Of a DNA stretch of 64,000 nucleotides, positions 16,920 through 25,006 are shown in pieces. The DNA lies in contig NZ_LASA01000053.1 of NCBI RefSeq assembly GCF_001562015.1, positions 18,638 through 82,637 of the forward strand. Direction: 5' to 3'. A model generated the notes under the pieces. That model was not told the origin of the DNA. It did no database searches and saw nothing but the letters and a program-made list of their open reading frames with translations. This DNA comes from Endozoicomonas arenosclerae. Its GTDB lineage: Bacteria; Pseudomonadota; Gammaproteobacteria; Pseudomonadales; Endozoicomonadaceae. A program made the position numbers and the translations under genes. The stretch's first letter is position 1; each line of letters starts with the position of its first letter.

Positions 16920-18722
16920 TCAGAACAGATACTTAACATTCAGAGCGACATAATCCCTGTCGGTTACCGCATTATCTTTGGCACTGCCAAAGAAGGCGTT
17001 ATAAGAGAGGCCAGCTTCCCATTGATCCTGATAGAACACATTAGCGCCAATACTCATACGGTCAGTATTGTTTGCTGTACGGGTAAAGGTGCCTGCAGCA
17101 GAGTGGCCATCAATGTTATGACGGAAACTGATGGGAATTTCCAGATTTGTCGCTGGAAGGACGTTGTTGTACTTCAGGGTGAATCTTGCGGCAATACCCG
17201 AGCCATATTTCTTGGTTCTTTCTCCAGTAAACGCGTCAATAGCTAAATCATCTTCTTTAACACCCTGGACCCTGTTATAACCAATCTCACCGGCAAACAA
17301 AAAATCGTCCGCTAAACGAGTCACACCAAATGAATGAATCATTGATAGTTGTGCCTGAATGGTATTCTTTCTTGCCAAGCCCGTCGCCAAACGAACTGGC
17401 GTGCCTTTGCGATAAGAAATTTCACCACCCACATTAGTATCACCAATGAGTGTTCCAAAGCTGGCACCGATGAGCTTGGTGTTTTCCATATACTCGATAT
17501 GATAATTAGTTAATGCTGCAACATTTGGTATCTGAGCAGAATTATTAATCAAGCCTGGCACAGCCGCATTCGCCCCTTGAAGAAGCGGATTAGCAGCTAT
17601 AGATGCTGCAGAGTATGGCTGATACAACCCTGAAGTAACAATTTGTACGGGGTTTTTTTCATGATAGTTAATATAATAAAGTCCTAGCTCTGTACCATTA
17701 CCAAGGTTTTCAGCAAAGTAATTAAAAGCTACACCCCACTGACCATGATCATCAGCCTCGACATCCTTCCCTCTTCTTATACCAACATGATTATCAAAAG
17801 GTGTCGTGCTAACTGCATTCTTTACAATTGCTGGCAATGGAACTTGAGGATTAAAAATAATATTTTGACGTAAACCCGCTTCAATCAGAGCAGCTTGCTC
17901 TGGAGGAATTAAATTCTCACCACCTTCATCAAGGATATCTGAAATGCTGAAATAGCTCCCAACAGCATTTATCTCCGTCTTTTGCCATTCCCACTGATAG
18001 AATGCAGCAACGTTAAAATTATCTGTCAAATCAAGCTGAGCAAAAACCTGACCAGTCGGAAGCAGGATATCTTTAACCTCTACACCCGCTACATTCGACT
18101 TTGTCGCATCCGCTGGATTCAAACCATTATTAATACCGCCACTAATGAAGAGTCCTTCCCCCCAATTGACCACCTGACGACCTACACGCAGATTCAGATT
18201 ACGCTCACCCAGCTCGAAGTTCCCATAGACGAAAGCATCCAGCAAGCGAGCCTTTCTGCCATGTGCATCCTGAGTTTCTTTTGTGAACTCATTGTATGCT
18301 ACTGAGCTGTTGTTTGAAGTTAGCGGACTATCATTATCATTCTTTCCAAAATATGCACCATCATAGAAAGCACTGCCACGAACAAATGCCCCCAAGTTCT
18401 GATAGCGAATATCTACTTCACTTAAAACCGAAATTCGATTATTGATCATGGAACCTTTGTCAAAGTTTCGATTTCCATCATCACCCGCTACATTTGCCAG
18501 CAAATCATCATTAGCATCACTCATCCGCCAGGCAGCGGTATAGTTTAGAGAAGTATCCCAATCAATTGAGACTTCATCAGTAGGTTGGAAAGAAAGCGAC
18601 CAGGCAGGGGCAGACATACTGGCTACCACGGTGGCGATAGCCACTGGAAGCAGTTTGATGCGGTTGTTGCTTGTGTGAGAAACAGCGTCCTGCTTAACAG
18701 TCTTTATTGTTTTATTTTTCAT
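16920..18722 (-). CDS. DUF1302 family outer-membrane protein (copy 2)
   Basis: About 600 residues from the ATG at 18722; an in-frame start at 18785 is possible and neither has a strong ribosome site. It has a signal region ending near APAWS, beta-strand-rich body and C-terminal phenylalanine (LNVKYLF). It shares LLDAFVYGNFELGERNLNLRVGRQVVNWGEGLFISGG and the ISFRHNIDGHSAAGTFTRTANN region with copy 1. It carries about 90 extra residues, mostly in two insertions in the middle (around 290-330 and 380-420), probably long extracellular loops. It is predicted to act as an outer-membrane channel or receptor for a hydrophobic nutrient, together with DUF1329 copy 4. Confidence 0.87.
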   Translation of the reverse strand: MKNKTIKTVKQDAVSHTSNNRIKLLPVAIATVVASMSAPAWSLSFQPTDEVSIDWDTSLNYTAAWRMSDANDDLLANVAGDDGNRNFDKGSMINNRISVLSEVDIRYQNLGAFVRGSAFYDGAYFGKNDNDSPLTSNNSSVAYNEFTKETQDAHGRKARLLDAFVYGNFELGERNLNLRVGRQVVNWGEGLFISGGINNGLNPADATKSNVAGVEVKDILLPTGQVFAQLDLTDNFNVAAFYQWEWQKTEINAVGSYFSISDILDEGGENLIPPEQAALIEAGLRQNIIFNPQVPLPAIVKNAVSTTPFDNHVGIRRGKDVEADDHGQWGVAFNYFAENLGNGTELGLYYINYHEKNPVQIVTSGLYQPYSAASIAANPLLQGANAAVPGLINNSAQIPNVAALTNYHIEYMENTKLIGASFGTLIGDTNVGGEISYRKGTPVRLATGLARKNTIQAQLSMIHSFGVTRLADDFLFAGEIGYNRVQGVKEDDLAIDAFTGERTKKYGSGIAARFTLKYNNVLPATNLEIPISFRHNIDGHSAAGTFTRTANNTDRMSIGANVFYQDQWEAGLSYNAFFGSAKDNAVTDRDYVALNVKYLF

Positions 18723-18833
18723 AAGAGGCCCCGAAGAGGAGGCTGAGATGCTTGCAGAAAACTCCTTTACTGCTTTATGACGCATGCTCTACTACCAGCC
18801 TTGTGTGTTATTTTTCTTATATGTTGGCTGGAG

Positions 18834-18880
18834 ATAACACTATTCGGAGTGCCTAGATTGGACAATAACAATACTGGCCA
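18834..18880 (-). promoter_or_regulatory. Putative AraC-type operator plus promoter for DUF1302 copy 2
   Basis: Minus strand TGGCCAGTATTGTTATTG at 18880-18863. Its end starts TTGTCC, with TAGTGT 17 bp on. A weaker half-site AGGTAGAATATGTA lies 22 bp upstream. It is the only recognisable signal in the 330-bp gap before the sensor kinase. Confidence 0.5.
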
Positions 18881-19048
18881 TTTGTTTTTACATATTCTAC
18901 CTAAAAGCTAAATAGCGAATTCTTATAATTGAATCACTGCTTCCCGAAACCCTCACTTCTTGAATTTTAAGGCATTATTGCCTCATTAAACCGCTCTCAT
19001 CAACAGTAACAACAAGAACAGCCCTGTGACGCCATCTTGTTAACAAGC

Positions 19049-20329
19049 TTATGATTTTCCAAAACTTTTTAAATTTATCCTGACGATCAAGCCGGTTTTT
19101 CCCGATAGGCTGATACCGGCATCGTGTCTTTCGCAGATCGCTTTGACCAGACTAAGCCCCAATCCATTGCCCTGGGTTCCCCGATACTGCTCGAGACGAT
19201 AGAAACGCTTGAAGACACTTTCTCTTTCATGAAAGGGAATACCGGCCCCAGTATCGGTAATCTCTATAGAAGACTCTTCAGAAGAAAAGCTAACGGTTAT
19301 TCTTCCTCCCTAGGGTGTGTACTTGATGGCATTATCAAGAAGGTTGGTTATTGCCTGACTCCATAATGCTGGATCACCCTCCTGCCAGACTGATAACTCT
19401 GACAGCTGCATATCGAATGCAATGTTCTTTTCTTCTATAGAAGGCCTGTAGAGTTCTTCAATGTTAGTCAGCACTTCCTTCATATCGAACTTCACGAGGC
19501 TCTGTGCCGCAGCACCACTTTCCAGCCTGGATATTCTCAACAACGACTGAAGTAAGCGCTCTAACCTGTCGACCTCACCAATAACATGCTCAATGTTCTC
19601 AGGCTGCTTTTCACGACTGATCTGAATCAGCTCCAGCTGACTTCTGATACGGGTGATAGGCGTTCTCAGATCATGGGCAACATTATCGGTCACCTGTTGC
19701 ACTTCATGAAACAGACCGTGAATACGATCCAGCATCGCATTTATGTTCTGGGCGAGAAGATCAAAATCATCCCCTGCCCCGGTATAAGGAATCCTTCGGG
19801 ACAGTTTTCCTGCTGTAATCTCCAGACAGGCATCGTTAATACTTTTTATCTGGGCAAATGTCCTTCGTGAAGCCAGTACACTGATGAGCAAGGACAGGAA
19901 AAAGATCAGAATCAATCCAATAATCAGGGCATTGAGTAATGCATGGACTACATCATTGATCAAGCCGACATTCTGAGTCACCCTCAGATGACCCCCATTG
20001 CCGAGAATAAACTCGCGACTGAATTCATCCCCCTTCAGGAATTCCTCATTGAGCATCTCTTCGGACAACTCTTCACCCTCCGGAATAAAGAACTCATAGT
20101 CCATTTCCGGATCCATCTCGGAGTCATACTCAATCAGTCGCTTTAACTCTTTAGGCGGCATTTCAGCCGATACGTCCTCATAAAATGTGGCCATACCTTC
20201 GAGATCCATATCGACCTCATTCCAGATAGAAGACAACAGCAATTTATAGAGCACAAAAAGCAATAGACTGAAGGCTCCCCAGGATAATAAAAAGTTTCTG
20301 AATAGCTTTCTATTAAGCCTCAATGGCAT
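19049..20329 (-). pseudogene. Sensor histidine kinase broken by an in-frame TAG
   Basis: One frame of 425 codons interrupted only by TAG at 19312-19310. Before it lie two membrane helices (near residues 15-32 and 130-155), a periplasmic sensor region, a HAMP linker, the H-box VAHDLRTPITR and the N-box NLLDNAIKYTP. After it the frame continues GGRITVSF, then the ATP-binding boxes DTGAGIP, FKRFYR and GNGLGLSLVKAI, ending at TAA 19049. As read, the product lacks most of the ATPase lobe and should be inactive. The ATG at 20329 overlaps the end of the response-regulator remnant, as in a normal two-component operon. Confidence 0.82.
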
Positions 20330-20480
20330 ACCCCGCTCCACGAACTGTTCTTATCAACTTCACTTCATAACCCTGATCGACTTTCTGACGTAATCGGCTG
20401 ATGTGCACATCCACGACATTGGTTTGCGGATCAAAGTGTATATCCCAGACATGCTCCAATCGTCTTCTATGATCAGGACA
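20313..20480 (-). pseudogene. Remnant of an OmpR-family response regulator (DNA-binding tail only)
   Basis: The last 55 or so codons of a winged-helix output domain are clear: LEHVWDIHFDPQTNVVDVH, ISRLRQKVD and TVRGAGYAIEA. Nothing resembling a receiver domain, phospho-acceptor Asp or the start of the output domain lies upstream; the next recognisable gene is on the other strand. The 5' three quarters of the gene have been lost. With the TAG-broken kinase this makes a dead two-component pair. Confidence 0.78.
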
Positions 20481-20714
20481 TTCAAAATCTGGACCATCCA
20501 TTTTTATAGTTTTTATCAGGAAAGGCCCTGATCAAAAATTCTTTTGAAAAAGGCTCACTCATCATGGCAACAGATTATTCAACAACCATGTCCATCACTA
20601 TAAGCAATTTATTCATGACAGATGATTACCCAATGCTCATGTTCAGGAAACCCTCCGGTAACCCCAATCCCTCTAAAGTTTTCATCACTGACAAAACAAA
20701 AATGGACTACCACG

Positions 20715-21215
20715 ATGGAACAACTTATCTGGAGCACTTCAATGATCATGGCTATGATGGTCGCCCTGATCTTTAATCCTGACAGAGCGACAGCCTACGA
20801 AACCATCCAGGAGGAACCTCTGATGGCATACACAGCTGAGATGAATGAAGAATATTGCAGCGGGTGTGATCTTTTTCATAACCCCGCACAAAATCTTTAT
20901 TCACTGATTCGACTGAAAGACAATCTGAATTTAACCAAAGACCAGATAACCCAGCTGGAGAAACTGGCAAAAATGATTGATGGAACCCTGCTTGAATTTG
21001 AGGAGAATGCGCTTTTGAGTGAAGCCCCTCAACCTTTGAGCAAATGGCTGGAGAGAGAAATACTGTTACAGGAAAGAAGCCTGAGACTGTCCAGAAAAGT
21101 TCTGCATCAGTTGGAAACATTTACCCAGTCACTGAGCAAGGAAACCCGTAACAAGATTGATAAGGATTTGTCTCAAAATAACTTCCCGGTTTACATAGGA
21201 TTCCGTTCACCCTGA
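20715..21215 (+). CDS. Small periplasmic protein, Spy/CpxP-like helical fold possible
   Basis: 167 residues from the ATG at 20715. A hydrophobic N-terminus (MEQLIWSTSMIMAMMVALIF) works as a signal peptide. The mature part is short, helical and charged (LNLTKDQITQLEKLAKMIDG), recalling the LTxxQ-type metal or stress proteins often controlled by envelope two-component systems. Similarity is by pattern only. It diverges from the decayed sensor/regulator pair, fitting a former target of it. The last codons and the stop (FRSP, TGA) come from a 63-bp repeat inserted into the 3' end, so the native C-terminus may be lost. Confidence 0.6.
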   Translation: MEQLIWSTSMIMAMMVALIFNPDRATAYETIQEEPLMAYTAEMNEEYCSGCDLFHNPAQNLYSLIRLKDNLNLTKDQITQLEKLAKMIDGTLLEFEENALLSEAPQPLSKWLEREILLQERSLRLSRKVLHQLETFTQSLSKETRNKIDKDLSQNNFPVYIGFRSP

Positions 21216-21265
21216 GCTTGTCGAAGGGTCGTGGCATTGGGCTTCGACAGGCTCAGCCCGAACGG
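21203..21265. repeat. 63-bp REP-like inverted repeat, copy 2 of 4
   Basis: Starts CCGTTCACCCTGAGCTTG and ends CTCAGCCCGAACGG. It overlaps the last 13 bases of the Spy-like gene and supplies its stop codon. Confidence 0.85.
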
Positions 21266-21367
21266 GTTTGAGAAGGGTTCCACAAGGAAATTATTTCAGG
21301 ACTATTCCTAAGCTGGGTCTGGAGTTATAAATAGTTAGAGAAGGTATAAACATCTTGACTATACCTT

Positions 21368-21760
21368 CTATTCAGAAGCATTGATCAAACTGACATGATA
21401 CCTGGAAAAGATACTATCAACACTGAGCAACTCGAGCCCCTCAAGCTGTGACTGAGCAATCAGCAAACGATCAAATGGATCTTTATGAATAAGCGGTAAC
21501 TGACCCGATAACTCAGCATGAAAAGTCGTTATGAACAAGGGCAAGAAACCTTCCGTTTCAATGATCTCAGCCATATGATCGGGGGCATCCAGCTTTCCAA
21601 GCTGCTTCTTTATGGCTACTTCAAGAGTAGAAGCTGAACTGACATAAACATCATTCTCAGGATTCTGTATAAGGTGCCGACTCCTTACTCCCAGCTTTGG
21701 GCTTTCCATTAGCCACCATAGAAAAACATGCGTATCGAGCAGAAGGCGCCTATTACTCAT
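21368..21760 (-). CDS. PIN-domain toxin (VapC type)
   Basis: 130 residues. The PIN-domain acidic pattern is visible: LLLDTHVFLWW with the first Asp, SASTLEVAIKKQLGKL with the Glu, and DPFDRLLIAQSQ plus LLSVDSIF with the later Asp residues. Such toxins cleave RNA when released from their antitoxin. Its ATG overlaps the antitoxin stop by 4 bases (ATGA), typical of translational coupling. The length is normal for VapC. Confidence 0.88.
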   Translation of the reverse strand: MSNRRLLLDTHVFLWWLMESPKLGVRSRHLIQNPENDVYVSSASTLEVAIKKQLGKLDAPDHMAEIIETEGFLPLFITTFHAELSGQLPLIHKDPFDRLLIAQSQLEGLELLSVDSIFSRYHVSLINASE

Positions 21761-22014
21761 GCATTCCCTTCAAATGCATCAATCACATCATCAGGAGTAT
21801 CATCAAAATCATCCGACATTCTGATCTTCCCCTTATAATTTCCTGGCTTTCTGGGTTTACGCTCCTTGTATGGAATAAGCTCCAGATAAGGTTTACCCGC
21901 CCGCGAAATAATAACTCGCTCGCCTTTCCATGCAGCCTCTCCCAACTGTGAAAGACGAGACTTTGCTTCATGCATATTAATCGTCTGATTTTGATGTTCA
22001 GGAAGGGTAGCCAT
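21757..22014 (-). CDS. Phd/YefM-family antitoxin
   Basis: 85 residues. The N-terminal half has the Phd DNA-binding pattern (INMHEAKSRLSQLGEAAWKGERVIISRAGKPYLELIPY). The acidic C-terminal tail (MSDDFDDTPDDVIDAFEG) is likely to wrap the PIN toxin. A strong ribosome site (AGAGGAGAG) precedes the ATG. It should repress its own operon through the dyad at 22021-22057. Confidence 0.88.
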   Translation of the reverse strand: MATLPEHQNQTINMHEAKSRLSQLGEAAWKGERVIISRAGKPYLELIPYKERKPRKPGNYKGKIRMSDDFDDTPDDVIDAFEGNA

Positions 22015-22020
22015 GACACT

Positions 22021-22057
22021 CTCCTCTTGATGCTTAGCTAAGCATAGCTAAGAGGAG
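22021..22057 (-). promoter_or_regulatory. Nested palindrome, likely antitoxin operator
   Basis: A perfect 16-bp palindrome ATGCTTAGCTAAGCAT (22030-22045) is followed by another TAGCTAAG. All is enclosed by CTCCTCTT and AAGAGGAG. It lies directly upstream of the antitoxin gene and includes its ribosome site, so binding could block both transcription and translation. Confidence 0.6.
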
Positions 22058-22085
22058 GGCATCAGGCAAAACGGAAGGGATAAAG

Positions 22086-22943
22086 TTATTCAACAATGGC
22101 AGGATGAGCCTGTACAGGAGGTCCTAACATATCGCGGTAGCTGGGCTTTTTATTTCCATCCACATCCACAATGCCGTATTCATCGGCCTGTTCAGCAACA
22201 ACGAGCACTTTGCCACTCAGAGACATCCTTTCAGAATCATCATGGATAGCGTTTACAACCATACCGGTCAGCTGAGGGCTCTCGGCAACCGGCATAAAGT
22301 CTTTGTACTGTTCCGGATTTTCTTCCCAGACCTTTTCGGTACGTTCTGTTCTCAACGGTCCCATCCAGAGAGAAACAGTCGTGACATTGTGATCACGGAG
22401 ATCAACGCCCATATCCTTGGCGAACTTATCCACTCCTACTTTCTGGGCACCGTATGCCGGACCGTGCATATAACAACTACTGCCAAAGGATGAGGTAAAG
22501 GCGATCACGCCACTTTTCTGCTCCACCATCATCTGAGCTGCATAGTAGCTGACGATATAGGCAGAACGCAGACCTACATCAAGAATGTTCACCAGATCCA
22601 GGGACTTGGTCCAGAAGCCGCCAGGTTGAATCAGCTGATCATGAATATTGGTGGCATTGTTGACCACGATATCCAGACGACCAAAATCCTTCTTGATGGT
22701 ATCGAACAACGCTCGTACATCATTATCGTTAGAATGATCAACAGCGACCGCTACACCACGCCCACCGGCTTCATCAATTTCTTTTGCTGTCTGATAAATA
22801 GTACCCGGCAGGGGCGCTGCGCCTTCCTGTTTTGTACGACCTGTCACTATCACGGCCGCACCGCTTTTGGCCAGAGCCAGTGCAATCCCTTTACCAGCCC
22901 CCCGGCTGGCACCTGTCACCAGACAAATTTTCTCAGTGGTCAT
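22086..22943 (-). CDS. Short-chain dehydrogenase/reductase, DHRS1-like
   Basis: 285 residues. Rossmann cofactor motif TGASRGAGKG near the N-terminus with TGR after beta-2, consistent with an NADP preference. NNA motif (VVNNAT), catalytic Ser in FTSSFGSS and YGAQK as the Tyr-x3-Lys pair. The pattern with VSLWMGP after the active site recalls animal DHRS1, an SDR reported to act on steroids and other carbonyls. The substrate here is unknown. AGAAGG precedes the ATG. It stands alone, between the toxin-antitoxin pair and an unknown gene, and may or may not belong to the side-chain pathway. Confidence 0.8.
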   Translation of the reverse strand: MTTEKICLVTGASRGAGKGIALALAKSGAAVIVTGRTKQEGAAPLPGTIYQTAKEIDEAGGRGVAVAVDHSNDNDVRALFDTIKKDFGRLDIVVNNATNIHDQLIQPGGFWTKSLDLVNILDVGLRSAYIVSYYAAQMMVEQKSGVIAFTSSFGSSCYMHGPAYGAQKVGVDKFAKDMGVDLRDHNVTTVSLWMGPLRTERTEKVWEENPEQYKDFMPVAESPQLTGMVVNAIHDDSERMSLSGKVLVVAEQADEYGIVDVDGNKKPSYRDMLGPPVQAHPAIVE

Positions 22944-22965
22944 ATTATCCCTTCTCTTTTTTTAT

Positions 22966-23018
22966 GCTCATGGCTGCATTTTCGCTCATGGCTGCATTTT
23001 CGCTCATGGCTACTTATT
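22966..23018. repeat. 18-bp tandem repeat, nearly three units
   Basis: GCTCATGGCTGCATTTTC occurs twice in a row, followed by a diverged third unit, GCTCATGGCTACTTATT. It lies just upstream of the SDR gene, in the 355-bp gap before 23299, and could alter promoter spacing. Confidence 0.85.
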
Positions 23019-23298
23019 ATTGTGAATATGATTCGACAGTCAAACCCACTTATTTGATCATTTGCAAACTTACACCTTGTGCAGTAGAGCCAGGCATAAA
23101 CTCATAGTTAAATCGATACTGACACCACTGATTTTGTCTGTATCAGGCGCGGCTCAATAATGATTTTGCCTGAGTCCGGACTGCTTTCTATATCTCGGTC
23201 ACAAAGTCTCATAGCCATCCCCGGATTTATCCTGGGTTCATCATACAAAACCAGGGCAATAATCCAGTACATTGCTAATCTTTTAAGAGAGCTAACTG

Positions 23299-24831
23299 AT
23301 GGATCAGACAATGGCAATAGAATCTCTGAGCAAGGCACTCTACACGCTTCATACAAAACTGGCAGAAGCATTGAACAGACTGGTGTCCTACTTTCTTAAC
23401 CGCAAGGTTGAAGTAATGAGAGACGTGGATATCCAAACCCCCAGGGGCGGCCCTGCCAGCCCGGTATCCGACACAACAATAAACAGTCGCAAAAGCCAGA
23501 AAAGAACCGAGATCTCGCCCAAAGTTCCCAGACCGGTAGTAGAGCAAGACCAACGAGAACGACCGCTGCTCGACGGTTATTCGCCGGGAGGTGAAGGATT
23601 TCAGAAAGCCATGACCCAGGCAAAAATACCAGACTCTTCCGTGATGGATAATGACACACTGGCTGAGCCTCTGGACATTAGCCCAAATCCGATGATAACA
23701 GACCATCTGAAACAGCAGGACAAACAGTATGACGAACTTTCTAACGCTACCAGGAGCGCAGCCAAATCCAAACTTTCTACCAAACAGAAACGTAACGAGC
23801 TGATACCTCATGATAAGACCCTGAGCCCTCAACTGGCCTCCCTTGACTGGCTGCATGCGAACCAAAAAACGGTAAGGGTCGCCCTTGAAAGCCAGCTGCC
23901 CACGATGGCAGAACAGTCCAGCCGTACTCGAAACCAGTACAAAGGTAACTCCCGACACTTAGTAGAGACAGCACATGCTTACTGTGCTAATGGGGATCTG
24001 CAAGGATTCATGAACTATGTCAGGAATCTTTCGGATAACCTGATCACGCCTTTCAGCGCTGAAATTATGGCAGAAATTGAGATACGGCTTTTTCAGACAG
24101 ACCTGATCGAAATGCTGAAGATACAAAAACAGAATAACCCCGAGCAAAGTGACAACTACCAGTCACTGATCAATGCAACCCAAGCCGGAGACTGGAATAC
24201 CCTGGCAACCACCATGCGCTTCAATAAAGCACTGACTATCCCCACGATCTGTTTCAGAAGGCTGGAAAAAGTCATTCCTGGGTTTGAAGCCAAAGAAATG
24301 CCGGAAGTCGCCCCCCCCTCTTTCTCGGTCACTTTACAACCCGCTCTTTATCGACCACCTGAAGAGCAGTTTGCCGCACTGGAAAACAATGCTCTTGCAC
24401 CGGTCACCCTGCAGGATATTGCAGCAAAGGTTGTTCAACCTGGGGCAAGTGCCTTGGGAGCAGATGGCAAAACGGCTTTTGAAAAACTTAAGTTAAGCCT
24501 TGAGAGTGAAGACTTTAACAGTGTCGCCGAAAGCATTTGTTACCTGATAGACGATCAAAACTACTCCGTCGTAGACAAATACACCTACAAAGCCATCCGA
24601 TACCGGGAGCTCAAAGAAAGACTTCAAGACGAACTTTATCGGCTGGCAGCAACAGAACCATCGTATGAAATAAAAGCAGCTCTGAATGCGTCTATTGAGC
24701 ACATCAAAAGCGACCGGTTGCGACACCTGAGCCAACTGGACTCGGACTTTCACAAAAAGTACGGAAAAAGCGTATTCTCCCCTTATTTTCTGGATCAGAT
24801 TAAAAGCTATAACCGGCTGGCAATTCAGTAA
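23299..24831 (+). CDS. Hypothetical protein, 510 residues
   Basis: A long intact frame with a plausible start (ATG at 23299, AAGAGAG upstream). The N-terminal 45 residues are helical. Residues 45-180 are low-complexity, polar and proline-rich. The rest is mostly helical and charged, with no signal peptide, membrane helix or motif I recognise. It is a single-gene unit. The disordered N-terminal half followed by a folded helical part is common in secreted effectors of host-associated gammaproteobacteria, but nothing in the sequence proves export. Confidence 0.7.
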   Translation: MDQTMAIESLSKALYTLHTKLAEALNRLVSYFLNRKVEVMRDVDIQTPRGGPASPVSDTTINSRKSQKRTEISPKVPRPVVEQDQRERPLLDGYSPGGEGFQKAMTQAKIPDSSVMDNDTLAEPLDISPNPMITDHLKQQDKQYDELSNATRSAAKSKLSTKQKRNELIPHDKTLSPQLASLDWLHANQKTVRVALESQLPTMAEQSSRTRNQYKGNSRHLVETAHAYCANGDLQGFMNYVRNLSDNLITPFSAEIMAEIEIRLFQTDLIEMLKIQKQNNPEQSDNYQSLINATQAGDWNTLATTMRFNKALTIPTICFRRLEKVIPGFEAKEMPEVAPPSFSVTLQPALYRPPEEQFAALENNALAPVTLQDIAAKVVQPGASALGADGKTAFEKLKLSLESEDFNSVAESICYLIDDQNYSVVDKYTYKAIRYRELKERLQDELYRLAATEPSYEIKAALNASIEHIKSDRLRHLSQLDSDFHKKYGKSVFSPYFLDQIKSYNRLAIQ

Positions 24832-24947
24832 CCTCACCCAAACATCGGGAAATTGACTCAAACAGCCATTAGCCGGAAATGCCGCTCACCCCAGAATAAG
24901 AAAATGACTACAGTACCTGATAGAGCTGTATTTTCAGAATAAAGAGG

Positions 24948-24967
24948 CTTCCCCTGATCAGGGGAAG
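24948..24967. terminator. Palindromic hairpin between convergent genes
   Basis: CTTCCCCTGATCAGGGGAAG is a perfect 20-bp palindrome located 39 bases past the end of the dehydrogenase gene at 25007. The T tract is poor, so it may be a weak terminator or a binding site. Confidence 0.45.
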
Positions 24968-25006
24968 GACTTCAGATAAAAAGCAACGCGGTCTTTAATA
25001 ACCTCT

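Noticed and set aside
3890-19312. In-frame TAG codons in two genes as evidence for amber recoding (Pyl, Sec or suppressor use)
   Set aside because: TAG is used as a normal stop elsewhere (for example at 60152-60154), the flanking genes show no recoding signals, and the kinase's regulator is also broken. Simple point-mutation decay explains both.
20564-20776. 70-residue open frame upstream of the Spy-like gene
   Set aside because: It overlaps the Spy-like gene's start in another frame, has no ribosome site and reads as polar random sequence.
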